30,125 nt of DNA, from NCBI GenBank assembly GCA_041844915.1, contig JBGZBY010000005.1:1-30125 (forward strand). Reading direction: 5' to 3'. The position numbers and the translations under genes were made by a program. Origin of the DNA: W11650 sp041844915. GTDB taxonomy: Bacteria > Bacillota > Clostridia > Lachnospirales > Vallitaleaceae. Numbering within the stretch: the stretch's first letter is position 1; each line of letters opens with the position of its first letter. Positions 1-6,157 of this stretch are shown piece after piece. The notes below the pieces were generated by a model that made no database searches, was not told the origin of the DNA, and saw only the letters and a program-made list of their open reading frames with translations.

Positions 1-78
1 CCGGGTTGATAGGCTTCGGGTGTAAGTGCAGTAATGCACTCAGCTGAGAAGTACTAATCGGTCGAGGCCTTGAACTTA
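1..78 (+). rRNA. 23S ribosomal RNA, 3' end (partial)
   Basis: The first ~78 bases match the conserved 3' terminus of bacterial 23S rRNA, including the GGTTGATAGGC block and the segment with AGTACTAATCGGTCGAGG. The gene begins before the window. The exact 3' end is estimated from the Firmicute form; a GAAAGTC/GACTTTC stem follows at 79-96 and may be part of a processing structure. No 5S rRNA gene follows in the next 400 bases. Confidence 0.95.
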
Positions 79-486
79 GAAAGTCCTTTGACTTTCCTGA
101 GAATCAAGATTGTGTATGTTCAGCGTTTTGCCGTAGGCAAAATCGCGAAGGCACCAGCGTTTTATGCGAAGCATAAAATCGTGGGAGAAAATCAGCGTTT
201 TGCTGCTAAGCAAGACTGCGGAGAGTTTTCAGCGATTTGTATGAAGCATAAGGCGTGGAATGAAATGGAATGCGCTCTGACTTTTCCTTTGCATAGCAAA
301 GACAGGTCAATCATCAGTTTTTTCTTATTTAAGTTTATCAGATCGGATTTAAAAGATTCGGTTATGTGAAACTGGTTCGAGGTTATGGAGGGCGGCAAGG
401 GAACTGGAAAAGTTCCTTTCAGCTTTTTGTAGATAGTTAAACTTTACCGTCGGAGTGGGTTATGCCTGTTGCGTTGCGGTAATGTC
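79..486 (+). other. Spacer between 23S rRNA and tRNA cluster, with tandem hairpins and no 5S
   Basis: This 408-base spacer lies where 5S rRNA is normally found, but no 5S-like sequence is seen. Instead there are four imperfect units starting with CAGCG at 121, 155, 193 and 230 (see the repeat entry). A further hairpin at 397-419 has 9-bp arms with one G-U pair, and a T-rich tract follows a few bases later. The open frames across this stretch have no protein-like composition and are not reported as genes. Confidence 0.7.
121..262 (+). repeat. Tandem array of CAGCG-headed hairpins in the rRNA operon spacer
   Basis: Four units begin CAGCGTTTT or CAGCGATTT at 121, 155, 193 and 230, spaced 34-38 bases. 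Units 1 and 2 fold into clean stems: GCGTTTTGCC pairs with GGCAAAATCGC around a 3-base loop, and CGTTTTATGC pairs with GCATAAAATCG around GAA. Both have the same single bulged T in the 3' arm. Unit 3 keeps a 7-bp stem with one G-U pair, and unit 4 is weak. The pairing differs in sequence between units while the stem is kept, which suggests a transcribed RNA structure rather than simple duplication. Confidence 0.6.
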
Positions 487-558
487 GGCCCATTGGTCAA
501 GCGGTCAAGACGCAGCCCTCTCAAGGCTGAATCGGGGGTTCGATTCCCCCATGGGTCA
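487..558 (+). tRNA. tRNA-Glu (anticodon CTC)
   Basis: A 72-nt cloverleaf with a 7-bp acceptor stem (GGCCCAT with ATGGGTC, one G-U pair). The anticodon stem CAGCC/GGCTG encloses loop CTCTCAA, giving anticodon CTC for codon GAG. The T arm carries GTTCGATTC. The discriminator base is A and CCA is not encoded, so a CCA-adding enzyme is needed. It resembles Firmicute tRNA-Glu throughout, but the C34 anticodon is the less common isoacceptor. It is the first of four tRNAs behind the rRNA genes. Confidence 0.93.
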
Positions 559-630
559 TTGCCTTTTGGGGAAAGCTTATTTTATTCTTTCATTTATTTT
601 GGCAGACTTGTATTGAGGACAGATTTTTTC

Positions 631-704
631 GGGCCTTTAGCTCAGTTGGTTAGAGCAACCGGCTCATAACCGGTCGGTCTAGGGTTCGAGTCCCTGAAGG
701 CCCA
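631..704 (+). tRNA. tRNA with CAT anticodon (elongator Met, or Ile2 read after lysidine modification)
   Basis: A 74-nt cloverleaf with a perfect 7-bp acceptor stem (GGGCCTT/AAGGCCC) and anticodon loop CTCATAA. The G1-C72 pair excludes initiator tRNA-fMet, which has an unpaired first position. The body, with TTTAGCTCAGTTGGTTAGAGCA and CGGCTCATAACCG, looks closer to tRNA-Ile2(CAT) of Firmicutes such as B. subtilis than to its elongator tRNA-Met, but a similar sequence serves as Met in some Clostridia. The identity is therefore left open. CCA is not encoded. Confidence 0.9.
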
Positions 705-720
705 TCTTATTAATATATTA

Positions 721-804
721 GCCCGAGTGGCGGAATAGGTAGACGCACAGGACTTAAAATCCTGCGGTAGCGATACCGTGCCGGTTCGAGTCCGGCCTCG
801 GGCA
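721..804 (+). tRNA. tRNA-Leu (anticodon TAA)
   Basis: An 84-nt class II tRNA with a long variable arm. The acceptor stem is GCCCGAG/CTCGGGC and the anticodon stem CAGGA/TCCTG encloses loop CTTAAAA, giving anticodon TAA. The discriminator base is A, the leucine identity base. CCA is not encoded. Confidence 0.95.
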
Positions 805-808
805 TTAT

Positions 809-882
809 GTGTGCATAGCTCAGCTGGATAGAGCGTCTGGCTACGGACCAGAAGGTCGAGGGTTCGAATCCTTTTGCACACG
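809..882 (+). tRNA. tRNA-Arg (anticodon ACG)
   Basis: A 74-nt cloverleaf with acceptor stem GTGTGCA/TGCACAC. The anticodon stem TCTGG/CCAGA encloses loop CTACGGA, giving anticodon ACG, whose first base is expected to be deaminated to inosine. The discriminator is G, as in B. subtilis tRNA-Arg(ACG). It starts only 4 bases after tRNA-Leu and is the last gene of the operon. CCA is not encoded. Confidence 0.95.
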
Positions 883-884
883 GC

Positions 885-933
885 AAAAGCTTATGGATTG
901 CAGAAATTGCGGTTCATAGGCTTTTATTTTTTC
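885..933 (+). terminator. Rho-independent terminator of the rRNA/tRNA operon
   Basis: A long inverted repeat has arms starting AAAAGCTTATGG and ending CATAGGCTTTT, paired with several G-U wobbles. It is followed directly by a T-rich tract. It sits 3 bases after tRNA-Arg and closes the operon. Confidence 0.8.
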
Positions 934-938
934 TTTCC

Positions 939-1120
939 AATGGAAAGAAGTATCAAGAATGGCAGGAAATCTATGAAAGACAAAAGAAAGCGAAAAAGGA
1001 ATATTATAGAATTGAAAAAAAGAGGAACTTCCAGAATTGAGAAAATATCATAGTGCAAGCAATAAGCTATTTAATCAAATTGGGAATGAAGTCGGAAATG
1101 ACGGGAAGTGCAAAGTATGA
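939..1120 (+). pseudogene. Frameshifted remnant of an unidentified gene
   Basis: A charged, helix-like reading frame starts near 939 (peptide NGKKYQEWQEIYERQ and onward). It continues only if one base is added or lost at the seven-A run at 1015-1021, after which the second frame reads EELPELRKYHSASNKLFNQIG and stops at 1118-1120. Neither half has a convincing start with a Shine-Dalgarno site. The family is not recognised. It could be the C-terminal relic of a gene cut off by the rRNA operon. Coherent amino-acid composition on both sides of the A run is the only support. Confidence 0.3.
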
Positions 1121-1126
1121 TATAAT
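1099..1126 (+). promoter_or_regulatory. Putative sigma-A promoter for the GNAT gene
   Basis: A perfect TATAAT at 1121-1126 lies 16 bases after TGACGG (1099-1104), a poor -35 match. The site is 29 bases before the 1155 start codon, so the leader would be short. Confidence 0.5.
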
Positions 1127-1154
1127 TAAATAATAAAAAAAGGGAGTTGAAGGA

Positions 1155-1661
1155 ATGGACTTTAGGCTGGCAAGGCTAGATGATTTACCAGAGATTGTAG
1201 AAATGTATCGAGAGTTAATTGAGGAAATGTATAAAAATGGGATAGATATTTGGGATGAGATTTATCCCTGCAATTATCTTAAACAAGATATTGAAAAGAA
1301 ACAATTATATGTGCTGCTGGATGATAATGTGATGGTATCTGCATTTGCACTATGTGATACGAATATTGGAGCAAATTGTGTTGAATGGGAAAGTAGAAAC
1401 AGCAATGCTTTATATTTAGATCGTTTGGGGGTTAGGGTTAAGTATTCGGGGAAAGGCATTGGCAGCTTGATGATAGAAAAAGCAAAAGAACTTTCCAAAG
1501 AATTGGGTGCCGAATATCTTAGGCTATTTGTTGTAGATATCAATATGCCGGCAATTCAGCTCTATAGAAAAAAAGGATTTTCTCAAGCAAGAGGTGCTTT
1601 TGATGAAATCATAGATGAAGATTTAGTGCTTCATGAGTACGGATTTGAGATAAGCTTATAA
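1155..1661 (+). CDS. GNAT-family N-acetyltransferase
   Basis: A 168-residue protein of typical GNAT length. These enzymes move an acetyl group from acetyl-CoA to an amine on a small molecule or protein. The pyrophosphate-binding motif A is visible at residues 90-105 (RLGVRVKYSGKGIGSLM, with the K-x-x-G-x-G pattern). Motif B is at about 130-142 (NMPAIQLYRKKGF). The start at 1155 follows GAAGG with a short gap and a TATAAT box just upstream. No signal peptide is seen, so it should be cytoplasmic. Its substrate cannot be read from the sequence. It stands alone in an AT-rich accessory patch beside immunity-type genes, suggesting acquisition by transfer. Confidence 0.88.
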   Translation: MDFRLARLDDLPEIVEMYRELIEEMYKNGIDIWDEIYPCNYLKQDIEKKQLYVLLDDNVMVSAFALCDTNIGANCVEWESRNSNALYLDRLGVRVKYSGKGIGSLMIEKAKELSKELGAEYLRLFVVDINMPAIQLYRKKGFSQARGAFDEIIDEDLVLHEYGFEISL

Positions 1662-1801
1662 AAAACGTAAATTAAGAGAATCTAAGCATAATAATAAGAT
1701 GGATAGGCTAGAGGAATGGGAGATAATGTAGCGTTTGACGTGAAAATAATGAAAGGAGCAGCGGAACTGGCTTAGAGGTAGATTCGGGTTATATTCGGTC
1801 A

Positions 1802-1831
1802 TTGACACGAAGGAAAATAGAAATGATTATA
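1802..1831 (+). promoter_or_regulatory. Possible promoter for the DUF2185-DUF3885 pair
   Basis: A perfect TTGACA at 1802-1807 is followed after 18 bases by ATTATA (1826-1831), a moderate -10 match. A GGAGG ribosome-binding site at 1843-1847 precedes the ATG at 1853. The leader would be only about 15 bases, so this call is tentative. The rest of 1662-1800 shows nothing recognisable. Confidence 0.35.
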
Positions 1832-1852
1832 GATTGGAGTATGGAGGATTAA

Positions 1853-2374
1853 ATGAGTAAAAATTGGAGTGTAAAAATAGAAGATATGAAAGAGCTTTTT
1901 CGCTGGGATGAGCCGGAGGGCTGTTTTGCTACAGATAGAATCATGGTAGACGGAGAAAAGGTAGGCTATATGTATAGAGAATATCCTGATTTTGAAGGCG
2001 ATAGCGGCTGGAGATTTAGCTGCGGAGATGAAGATGAAGAATATATGAACAATCCGGAAAATTCTGGGATATATGTGTTAAATACGGTTGCAAATAATGA
2101 CGAGGATATCATTCCGCTATTGGATTCTCCGATTGGAACAGGATTTTATAGGGATAAGAATGGGAGATTTGTAAAAGATAGTTTTAATATTCTTGCCAGG
2201 CAGGAAATTGACGGCATTTTGTATGAATACCAAGTTGAAGATGGAAAAGATTATAAAAGCAGATCACCAGAGGAGCTTGCGGAGATTTATGAAAATTTTA
2301 AAATTGTGCAGGAGAAATATGAGATTTCTGAGGATGAGCTTGAGGAAATTTTAGCAAGTATTTTTGGGGAGTGA
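1853..2374 (+). CDS. DUF2185 (Imm33-type) putative immunity protein
   Basis: A 173-residue acidic protein without a signal peptide. Residues ~24-106 match the DUF2185/Imm33 pattern: a CFATDRI strand, GYMYREYPD, the diagnostic DSGWRFSCGDE block (50-60), a YMNNPENSGIYVLNTVANND stretch, and DSPIGTGFYRDKNGRF. Members are predicted immunity proteins of bacterial polymorphic toxin systems, although DUF2185 also occurs in proteins with no known toxin partner. The C-terminal ~60 residues are acidic and helical and are not recognised. The GGAGG site fixes the start. The DUF3885 gene follows after 6 bases, so the two are probably co-transcribed. No toxin gene is seen in the window, so this may be an orphan immunity gene. 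Confidence 0.72.
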   Translation: MSKNWSVKIEDMKELFRWDEPEGCFATDRIMVDGEKVGYMYREYPDFEGDSGWRFSCGDEDEEYMNNPENSGIYVLNTVANNDEDIIPLLDSPIGTGFYRDKNGRFVKDSFNILARQEIDGILYEYQVEDGKDYKSRSPEELAEIYENFKIVQEKYEISEDELEEILASIFGE

Positions 2375-2380
2375 TATTCT

Positions 2381-3025
2381 ATGCTGTCAGAAAGATTTGA
2401 GGATCTCCTTATTAAAATAAAAAATCCAATGCTGAAGCATCCTGTATTTTATAATTGTCCCATTGCGATTCGCTTTGAAATAGGCTGCAAAACACCGGTA
2501 TATTTAGATACTTTACCTTCCGGCGATATAATAATAAATCCTGAATACATTGAAGAGGCACAAAGACGAGCAAAAGCGATATATACATCTTTTTTGCAGG
2601 CTCCGAATTTGTTGCGGATAGATAGCTATTCCAACGAGAACAGACTTGAATATAAAAGGGAATTTGATTTGAGCATATTTCAGGAGCTGATTTCTTTTCC
2701 GCAGGAACAACGGCAAGTACAGATTAAGGACGGAAACGAGCAGCATACGATATTGCAGCTGTATTGGGATTTATGCAAAATTGATTTTTTGCCAGACCTG
2801 CTACTGAAAGAAATTATCAAAGCCGATTTAGGTGGTATTTCAGCTTTGGCTTCAAATGTGTATTTTGCAAATACAGAGGAAGTATATTTATATCATATTT
2901 ACGATGACAGAGGTGCAGATTTAGCGGCAGAATGCCAAGAAACATTATATCCTATTTATAAAAAATTTAATCAATGGATTTTGGAATACAACAGGAAGGA
3001 AATTGATGAGTTATTTATAAAATAA
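2381..3025 (+). CDS. DUF3885 domain-containing protein
   Basis: A 214-residue cytoplasmic protein. The C-terminal third carries the DUF3885 signature: residues ~155-180 read SALASNVYFANTEEVYLYH followed by IYDDRGADL, and the end reads YKKFNQWILEYNRKEIDELF. The function of DUF3885 is not established. Its genes often lie in accessory regions, some next to toxin-immunity loci, which fits its position 6 bases after an Imm33-type gene. The ATG has a GGGGAG site inside the end of the upstream gene, consistent with translational coupling. Codon use is AT-rich like its neighbour. Confidence 0.68.
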   Translation: MLSERFEDLLIKIKNPMLKHPVFYNCPIAIRFEIGCKTPVYLDTLPSGDIIINPEYIEEAQRRAKAIYTSFLQAPNLLRIDSYSNENRLEYKREFDLSIFQELISFPQEQRQVQIKDGNEQHTILQLYWDLCKIDFLPDLLLKEIIKADLGGISALASNVYFANTEEVYLYHIYDDRGADLAAECQETLYPIYKKFNQWILEYNRKEIDELFIK

Positions 3026-3061
3026 GGATATTCCTTTATGTGCTTGTAGAGGAATTGAAAA

Positions 3062-3162
3062 ATGACAAAGGATAGAGAGTTTTACAAGAAGCTACGGGAA
3101 TTAATGATTTGGATTTAACAAGAGTGCTGCCGAAGGAAGGACAAGGAGCGCAGGCAGCATAG
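3062..3162 (+). pseudogene. Tiny frameshifted coding relic between DUF3885 and the Rpn remnant
   Basis: An ATG at 3062 opens MTKDREFYKKLREL and stops at 3118. In another frame the same stretch reads ATGINDLDLTRVLPKEGQG and stops at 3160-3162. A single indel near 3085-3095 would join the two into one short protein-like sequence. The family is not recognised. Together with the next entry it suggests an accumulation of broken genes. Confidence 0.25.
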
Positions 3163-3557
3163 AGTTAGAAACGATCTGTCCGGAAGGGCTTAGTCTGTTA
3201 GAGGGATGGTTAATTTTCATACGGACGCAGGAAAGCGAGGTGCGAAAAGCGATGGCAAAGGGACATGCGACACTGGAAAAGGCGAATCGTCTGATGGAGG
3301 AATTTCATCTGGACAAGCAGGAGAGAATGCGCTATCAGGCGGCGATGAAATATGAGCGGGATTATAATTCCGAGATGGCATGGAGAGAGCAGAAGGGCAT
3401 CGAGGAAGGCATCCGCATCGGCGAAGCCCACGGCCGCTTGGCAGGAAAGCAGGAGGCAACGATCCAAACCGCCCGAAATATGAAGCAAGACAATATTCCG
3501 ATTGCTTCGATAATGAAATACACCGGCCTTACCGCCGAGGAGATTGCGAAGTTGTAG
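3162..3557 (+). pseudogene. C-terminal remnant of an Rpn-family / PD-(D/E)XK nuclease transposase
   Basis: The frame, readable from 3162 and open back to 3108, ends with a segment typical of the C-terminus of Rpn (recombination-promoting nuclease, PD-(D/E)XK 'putative transposase') proteins. It has a Trp-containing helix (EGWLIFIRT), a charged helix, YERDYNSEMAWREQKGIEEG, a Gly-rich KGIEEG..IGEAHGRLAGKQ stretch, and a closing SIMKYTGLTAEEIAKL. The catalytic N-terminal nuclease domain, around 200 residues, is missing. The only in-frame start is a GTG at 3240 with no good ribosome-binding site. This is therefore a truncated gene rather than a working nuclease. Its codon use is more GC-rich than the two genes before it, so it arrived separately. 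Confidence 0.65.
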
Positions 3558-3901
3558 TGTGTAATTACCGAGTGGAAATATATTTATTTGTACGGGAAGC
3601 CATAAATGAAGCAGCTTATTATGCTATTGCACATAACTTTTGCTGAATGAGTAGAATTTGCGGCATAACCGATATTGTACATCAGCGGGGTATTCAAAGA
3701 AGAAGAAAAACTGAATATTAAGAAATTTTCCAGTTGAAAACGGAAAATCATGATTACCTGCTTTTTAGAAGGCAAAGTTGCCGGAAATTGTCAGATTTCC
3801 TTTCGCTCCAGAATGAAGGACAGGCGCCGAGCGTCTGTGGCAATTGCCGTTTTACGGGAGCTTTGGAGTCTTGGAATTGCAATCCCAAGAAGTAGCGGCA
3901 A
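3558..3901. other. Gene-free stretch
   Basis: No protein-like frame on either strand and no recognised RNA. A perfect GGCAATTGCC palindrome lies at 3839-3848. The rest appears to be decayed sequence between the Rpn remnant and the shared terminator. Confidence 0.5.
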
Positions 3902-3954
3902 AACAAAAGCGCCTGCTAAATTAAGTATTCCTTAATTTAATAGGCGCTTTTGTT
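3902..3954. terminator. Bidirectional intrinsic terminator
   Basis: A long, nearly perfect inverted repeat: AACAAAAGCGCCT and TAAATTAAG on the left pair with CTTAATTTA and AGGCGCTTTTGTT on the right around a 5-base loop, with a small GC/AT internal mismatch. It has A tracts on the left and T tracts on the right, so it can work in both directions. On the minus strand it would end the tRNA-Thr transcript. Confidence 0.85.
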
Positions 3955-4011
3955 GTGTCTCAAAGAGAATGCTCATTCCGAAATCGGCAAACAAGCTCTA
4001 TGATTTTTTTA

Positions 4012-4084
4012 AGCTAGCGACGGGAATCGAACCCGTGACCTCAACACTACCAATGTTGCGCGCTACCGACTGTGCCACGCCAGC
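4012..4084 (-). tRNA. tRNA-Thr (anticodon GGT)
   Basis: Read on the minus strand this is a 73-nt cloverleaf. The acceptor stem is GCTGGCG/CGCTAGC with one G-U pair. The anticodon stem CAACA/TGTTG encloses loop TTGGTAG, giving anticodon GGT for threonine. The T loop reads GGTTCGATTCC. The discriminator is T, as usual for threonine tRNAs, and CCA is not encoded. It is a single-gene unit with its own promoter and terminator. Confidence 0.95.
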
Positions 4085-4090
4085 TAATTT

Positions 4091-4105
4091 CAGCCGTTCC
4101 GGCTG
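4091..4105 (-). other. Small hairpin in the tRNA-Thr leader
   Basis: CAGCCG and CGGCTG pair perfectly around a 3-base loop, 6 bases before the mature 5' end of tRNA-Thr. It is probably a processing or folding element of the precursor and has no U run. Confidence 0.45.
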
Positions 4106-4117
4106 ACCACTTTGACT

Positions 4118-4146
4118 ATTATACTAAAAAGTTTTTGGTTTGGCAA
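4118..4146 (-). promoter_or_regulatory. Sigma-A promoter of tRNA-Thr
   Basis: On the minus strand TTGCCA (4146-4141) and a perfect TATAAT (4123-4118) are separated by exactly 17 bases. Transcription should start near 4111, about 27 bases before the tRNA. The AT-rich stretch upstream (4150-4180) could act as an UP element. Confidence 0.85.
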
Positions 4147-4228
4147 GTGTTTTTTTCAATTTTTTCGTTTTTTTTCAAGCTATGCGGCTAAAAAGCTGTG
4201 CTGTTCCGGTGGAAGGCTTTAAGAGAGC

Positions 4229-4825
4229 TTAGGGATTGACAACTTTTTCTTTTTGCGCCAGATAGCAGCTGCCGCACATGGCGATATACTGAACCTCCGC
4301 TTGGTTATCAATAACGATCTGCTTGCCTTCAAACACGAATTGCCCATTGATTTTACGACAGTTTAAAATGGCTTTCCGGCCGCAACTGCAAATAGTTTTT
4401 AATTCTTCAATGCTGTGAGCAATCAGTAGAAGGCGCTGCGAGCCATCAAAGCCCCGTGCCATAAAATCGGTGCGCAGACCATAGCAAATAACGGGGATGT
4501 CATGCTGCACAGCCAGCATAAAAAGCTGGTCAATTTGCTTTTCCGTAAAAAATTGCGATTCGTCAGTCAGAAGGCAGTCAATGCGCCCATGCTTTTCTTG
4601 GCAGGAGAGCATCAGTTCAAGGAGGTCGGCGTCCGGCTGGACAGAAAAATCGACCTTGCGTCCAATTCCCAGTCGAGAGGAAACGCGATCGCCGTCCTTG
4701 GTATCGATCTTGGGTTTGGCGACCACAACTCGCATTCCCCGCTCTTCATAATTGTGAGCGACTTGGATTAAATTGGTTGATTTGCCGCAATTCATTGCGC
4801 CATAGCGAAAATAAAGCTTTGCCAT
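4229..4825 (-). CDS. tdk: Thymidine kinase (type II)
   Basis: A 198-residue enzyme that phosphorylates thymidine to dTMP with ATP in the salvage pathway. The P-loop is GAMNCGKST at residues 9-17. The DESQFF segment (88-93) carries the catalytic base Glu89. GLRTDF follows in the substrate-binding region. The zinc-binding part has TICSCGRKA and a late CGSCY. The CxCG form and the lasso sequence resemble the E. coli Tdk subtype more than the B. subtilis one. The start ATG has GAGGA about 5 bases upstream. It is near a dCMP deaminase gene on the same strand, both feeding dTMP supply, although a possible terminator lies between them. Confidence 0.95.
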   Translation of the reverse strand: MAKLYFRYGAMNCGKSTNLIQVAHNYEERGMRVVVAKPKIDTKDGDRVSSRLGIGRKVDFSVQPDADLLELMLSCQEKHGRIDCLLTDESQFFTEKQIDQLFMLAVQHDIPVICYGLRTDFMARGFDGSQRLLLIAHSIEELKTICSCGRKAILNCRKINGQFVFEGKQIVIDNQAEVQYIAMCGSCYLAQKEKVVNP

Positions 4826-5012
4826 TGGATTCCTCGCTGTTAAATACTTTTTTATTGGTAACAGTTTTTTATTCTTAAAATGAACAGCCCTTGGTTTTGC
4901 CGGTTAGGCAAAGAAAACGCTTGGGGAAGCTTGGGACTGAGTACTTTCTTCTTAGTTTTAAGAAATATCTTTAAAATCTTGCTTCCAAGTCATGTTGAAT
5001 ATGGATTTCCTG

Positions 5013-5036
5013 CAAAAAGGCAGAACACCTTGCCTG
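5013..5036 (-). terminator. Probable terminator of the dCMP deaminase gene
   Basis: On the minus strand AGGCA and TGCCT pair around an 8-base loop and are followed by a run of T (plus-strand A run at 5014-5018). It lies about 45 bases after the deaminase stop codon. The stem is short, so strength is uncertain. Confidence 0.5.
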
Positions 5037-5080
5037 CTGAAAGCATTATGGATACCTTTTTACAGAAAAAAGCGCAAAAA

Positions 5081-5560
5081 TCAAACCTCCAGCGTCAATA
5101 TTTTTCCAGTTTTGGGCAGAGCGTAATAACGAACACCAACCATATCCATCATTTTCTTGGCGGCAATCACAGAATCCGTATCGGCATATTTATCACTCTG
5201 ATAATAGACCTCCTTGATTCCTGCCTGAATAATAGCCTTGGTGCATTCGTTGCAGGGAAACAGTGTGGTATAAAGCTTCGCGCCGCTAAGGCTAGAGCCG
5301 GAATGATTTAAAATAGCGTTCAGCTCGGCATGGCAGACATAAAAATATTTAGTATTTAAAGCGTCGCCTTCATAGCCCCAAGGCATGTCGTCGTCCTTAA
5401 CGCCGGTTGGCATACCATTGTAGCCGACAGACAGGATCTTGTTATCCTGACTGACAATGCAGGTTCCAACCTGCGTTCGGCTATCCTTGCTGCGCATAGA
5501 GGATAAGCCTGCTATGCCCATAAAATATTCATTCCACGAGATATAATCCTGTCGTTTCAA
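5081..5560 (-). CDS. dCMP deaminase (deoxycytidylate deaminase)
   Basis: A 159-residue zinc deaminase expected to convert dCMP to dUMP, the precursor of dTMP. Zinc ligands are visible as CHAE (His77, with catalytic Glu79) and PCNEC (Cys103, Cys106). The VGYNGMPTG and DDDMPW segments match the dCMP deaminase subfamily, of T4 phage and eukaryotic type, rather than cytidine or tRNA deaminases. The start is taken as TTG at 5560-5558: it has AAGGAG (5575-5570) 9 bases upstream, and the protein then begins at the conserved domain. An in-frame ATG 20 codons earlier (5620) has no such site and would add an unusual tail. With tdk it forms a dTMP-supply pair. Confidence 0.9.
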   Translation of the reverse strand: MKRQDYISWNEYFMGIAGLSSMRSKDSRTQVGTCIVSQDNKILSVGYNGMPTGVKDDDMPWGYEGDALNTKYFYVCHAELNAILNHSGSSLSGAKLYTTLFPCNECTKAIIQAGIKEVYYQSDKYADTDSVIAAKKMMDMVGVRYYALPKTGKILTLEV

Positions 5561-6102
5561 GGTGCTGTGCTCCTTTCTTAAAAAATACTGCGTAAATGTT
5601 TCTTTATATGATATTCTCATGCTGCGGATTGCGCCTGCTGCTTTTGCTGGAAATCATGAAAAGCCGCTTTACTCTTTGACAAATATGAGTTACAATAAAA
5701 GTAATAGCATGCCTTGCCTTTCTCTCGGCTGTGCTTAGGCACGGGAAAGAATTGGCACCTAGCGAGCTTAGCTTTCTTGCGTTCGGAAGAAAGCAAGCTA
5801 TGGAATGGGCTTGGCAAAATGTTCTGACAAACAGGGAAAACGGCAGATCGTCAAAAGCCTTTTTTAAATATAACATAAGAATTTGAGAAAAACAAGAAGA
5901 AAAGCAGGAGAGAGGTTTCATACCGGACACCTCAAAAGCAGAAGGCCGCTCAAAGGGCTCGGCGGGTTAGCGTTGTGAAAGCAGCCCCAAAAGGGAAAGT
6001 TTGACCGAGTCAGCGGTAAAAGAGCAGCGGAAAAAGGGGAAGGGGAAAGCAGAAAACTAAAAACAGAAAGCCGGTTGGGGCGCGGCAGCGTCAAGCCGGA
6101 GA
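5561..6102. other. Long spacer between divergent deaminase and ppx units
   Basis: About 540 bases with no supported gene. It should hold the minus-strand promoter for the deaminase; a TTGTCA-N18-CATGAT pair near 5656-5685 is a weak candidate. A hairpin at 5765-5799 pairs AGCTTAGCTTTCTT with AAGAAAGCAAGCT with one bulge and no U run. The segment 5870-6060 is strikingly purine-rich on the plus strand. Open frames here lack protein-like sequence. Confidence 0.5.
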
Positions 6103-6131
6103 TTGACAAAAATATAGAAAGCATTTAGAAT
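6103..6131 (+). promoter_or_regulatory. Sigma-A promoter of the ppx-ppk1 operon
   Basis: A perfect TTGACA (6103-6108) and TAGAAT (6126-6131) are separated by 17 bases. Transcription would start near 6138, 20 bases before the ATG. GGAAGGAG at 6142-6149 is the ribosome-binding site. Confidence 0.88.
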
Positions 6132-6157
6132 GAAAGGAATAGGAAGGAGATTGCAAT

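Noticed and set aside
70..369. 99-codon open frame after 23S rRNA
   Set aside because: It starts inside the rRNA 3' end and crosses the hairpin array. There is no ribosome-binding site and the composition is not protein-like.
642..881. Minus-strand 79-codon frame across the tRNA cluster
   Set aside because: It is the antisense of three tRNA genes; similar translated tRNA sequences are common false ORFs.
3750..3935. 61-codon plus-strand frame before the bidirectional terminator
   Set aside because: No ribosome-binding site, and it ends inside the terminator stem.
5676..5704. TTGACA on the plus strand as a promoter
   Set aside because: No acceptable -10 at 16-18 bases downstream and no plus-strand gene follows within 400 bases.
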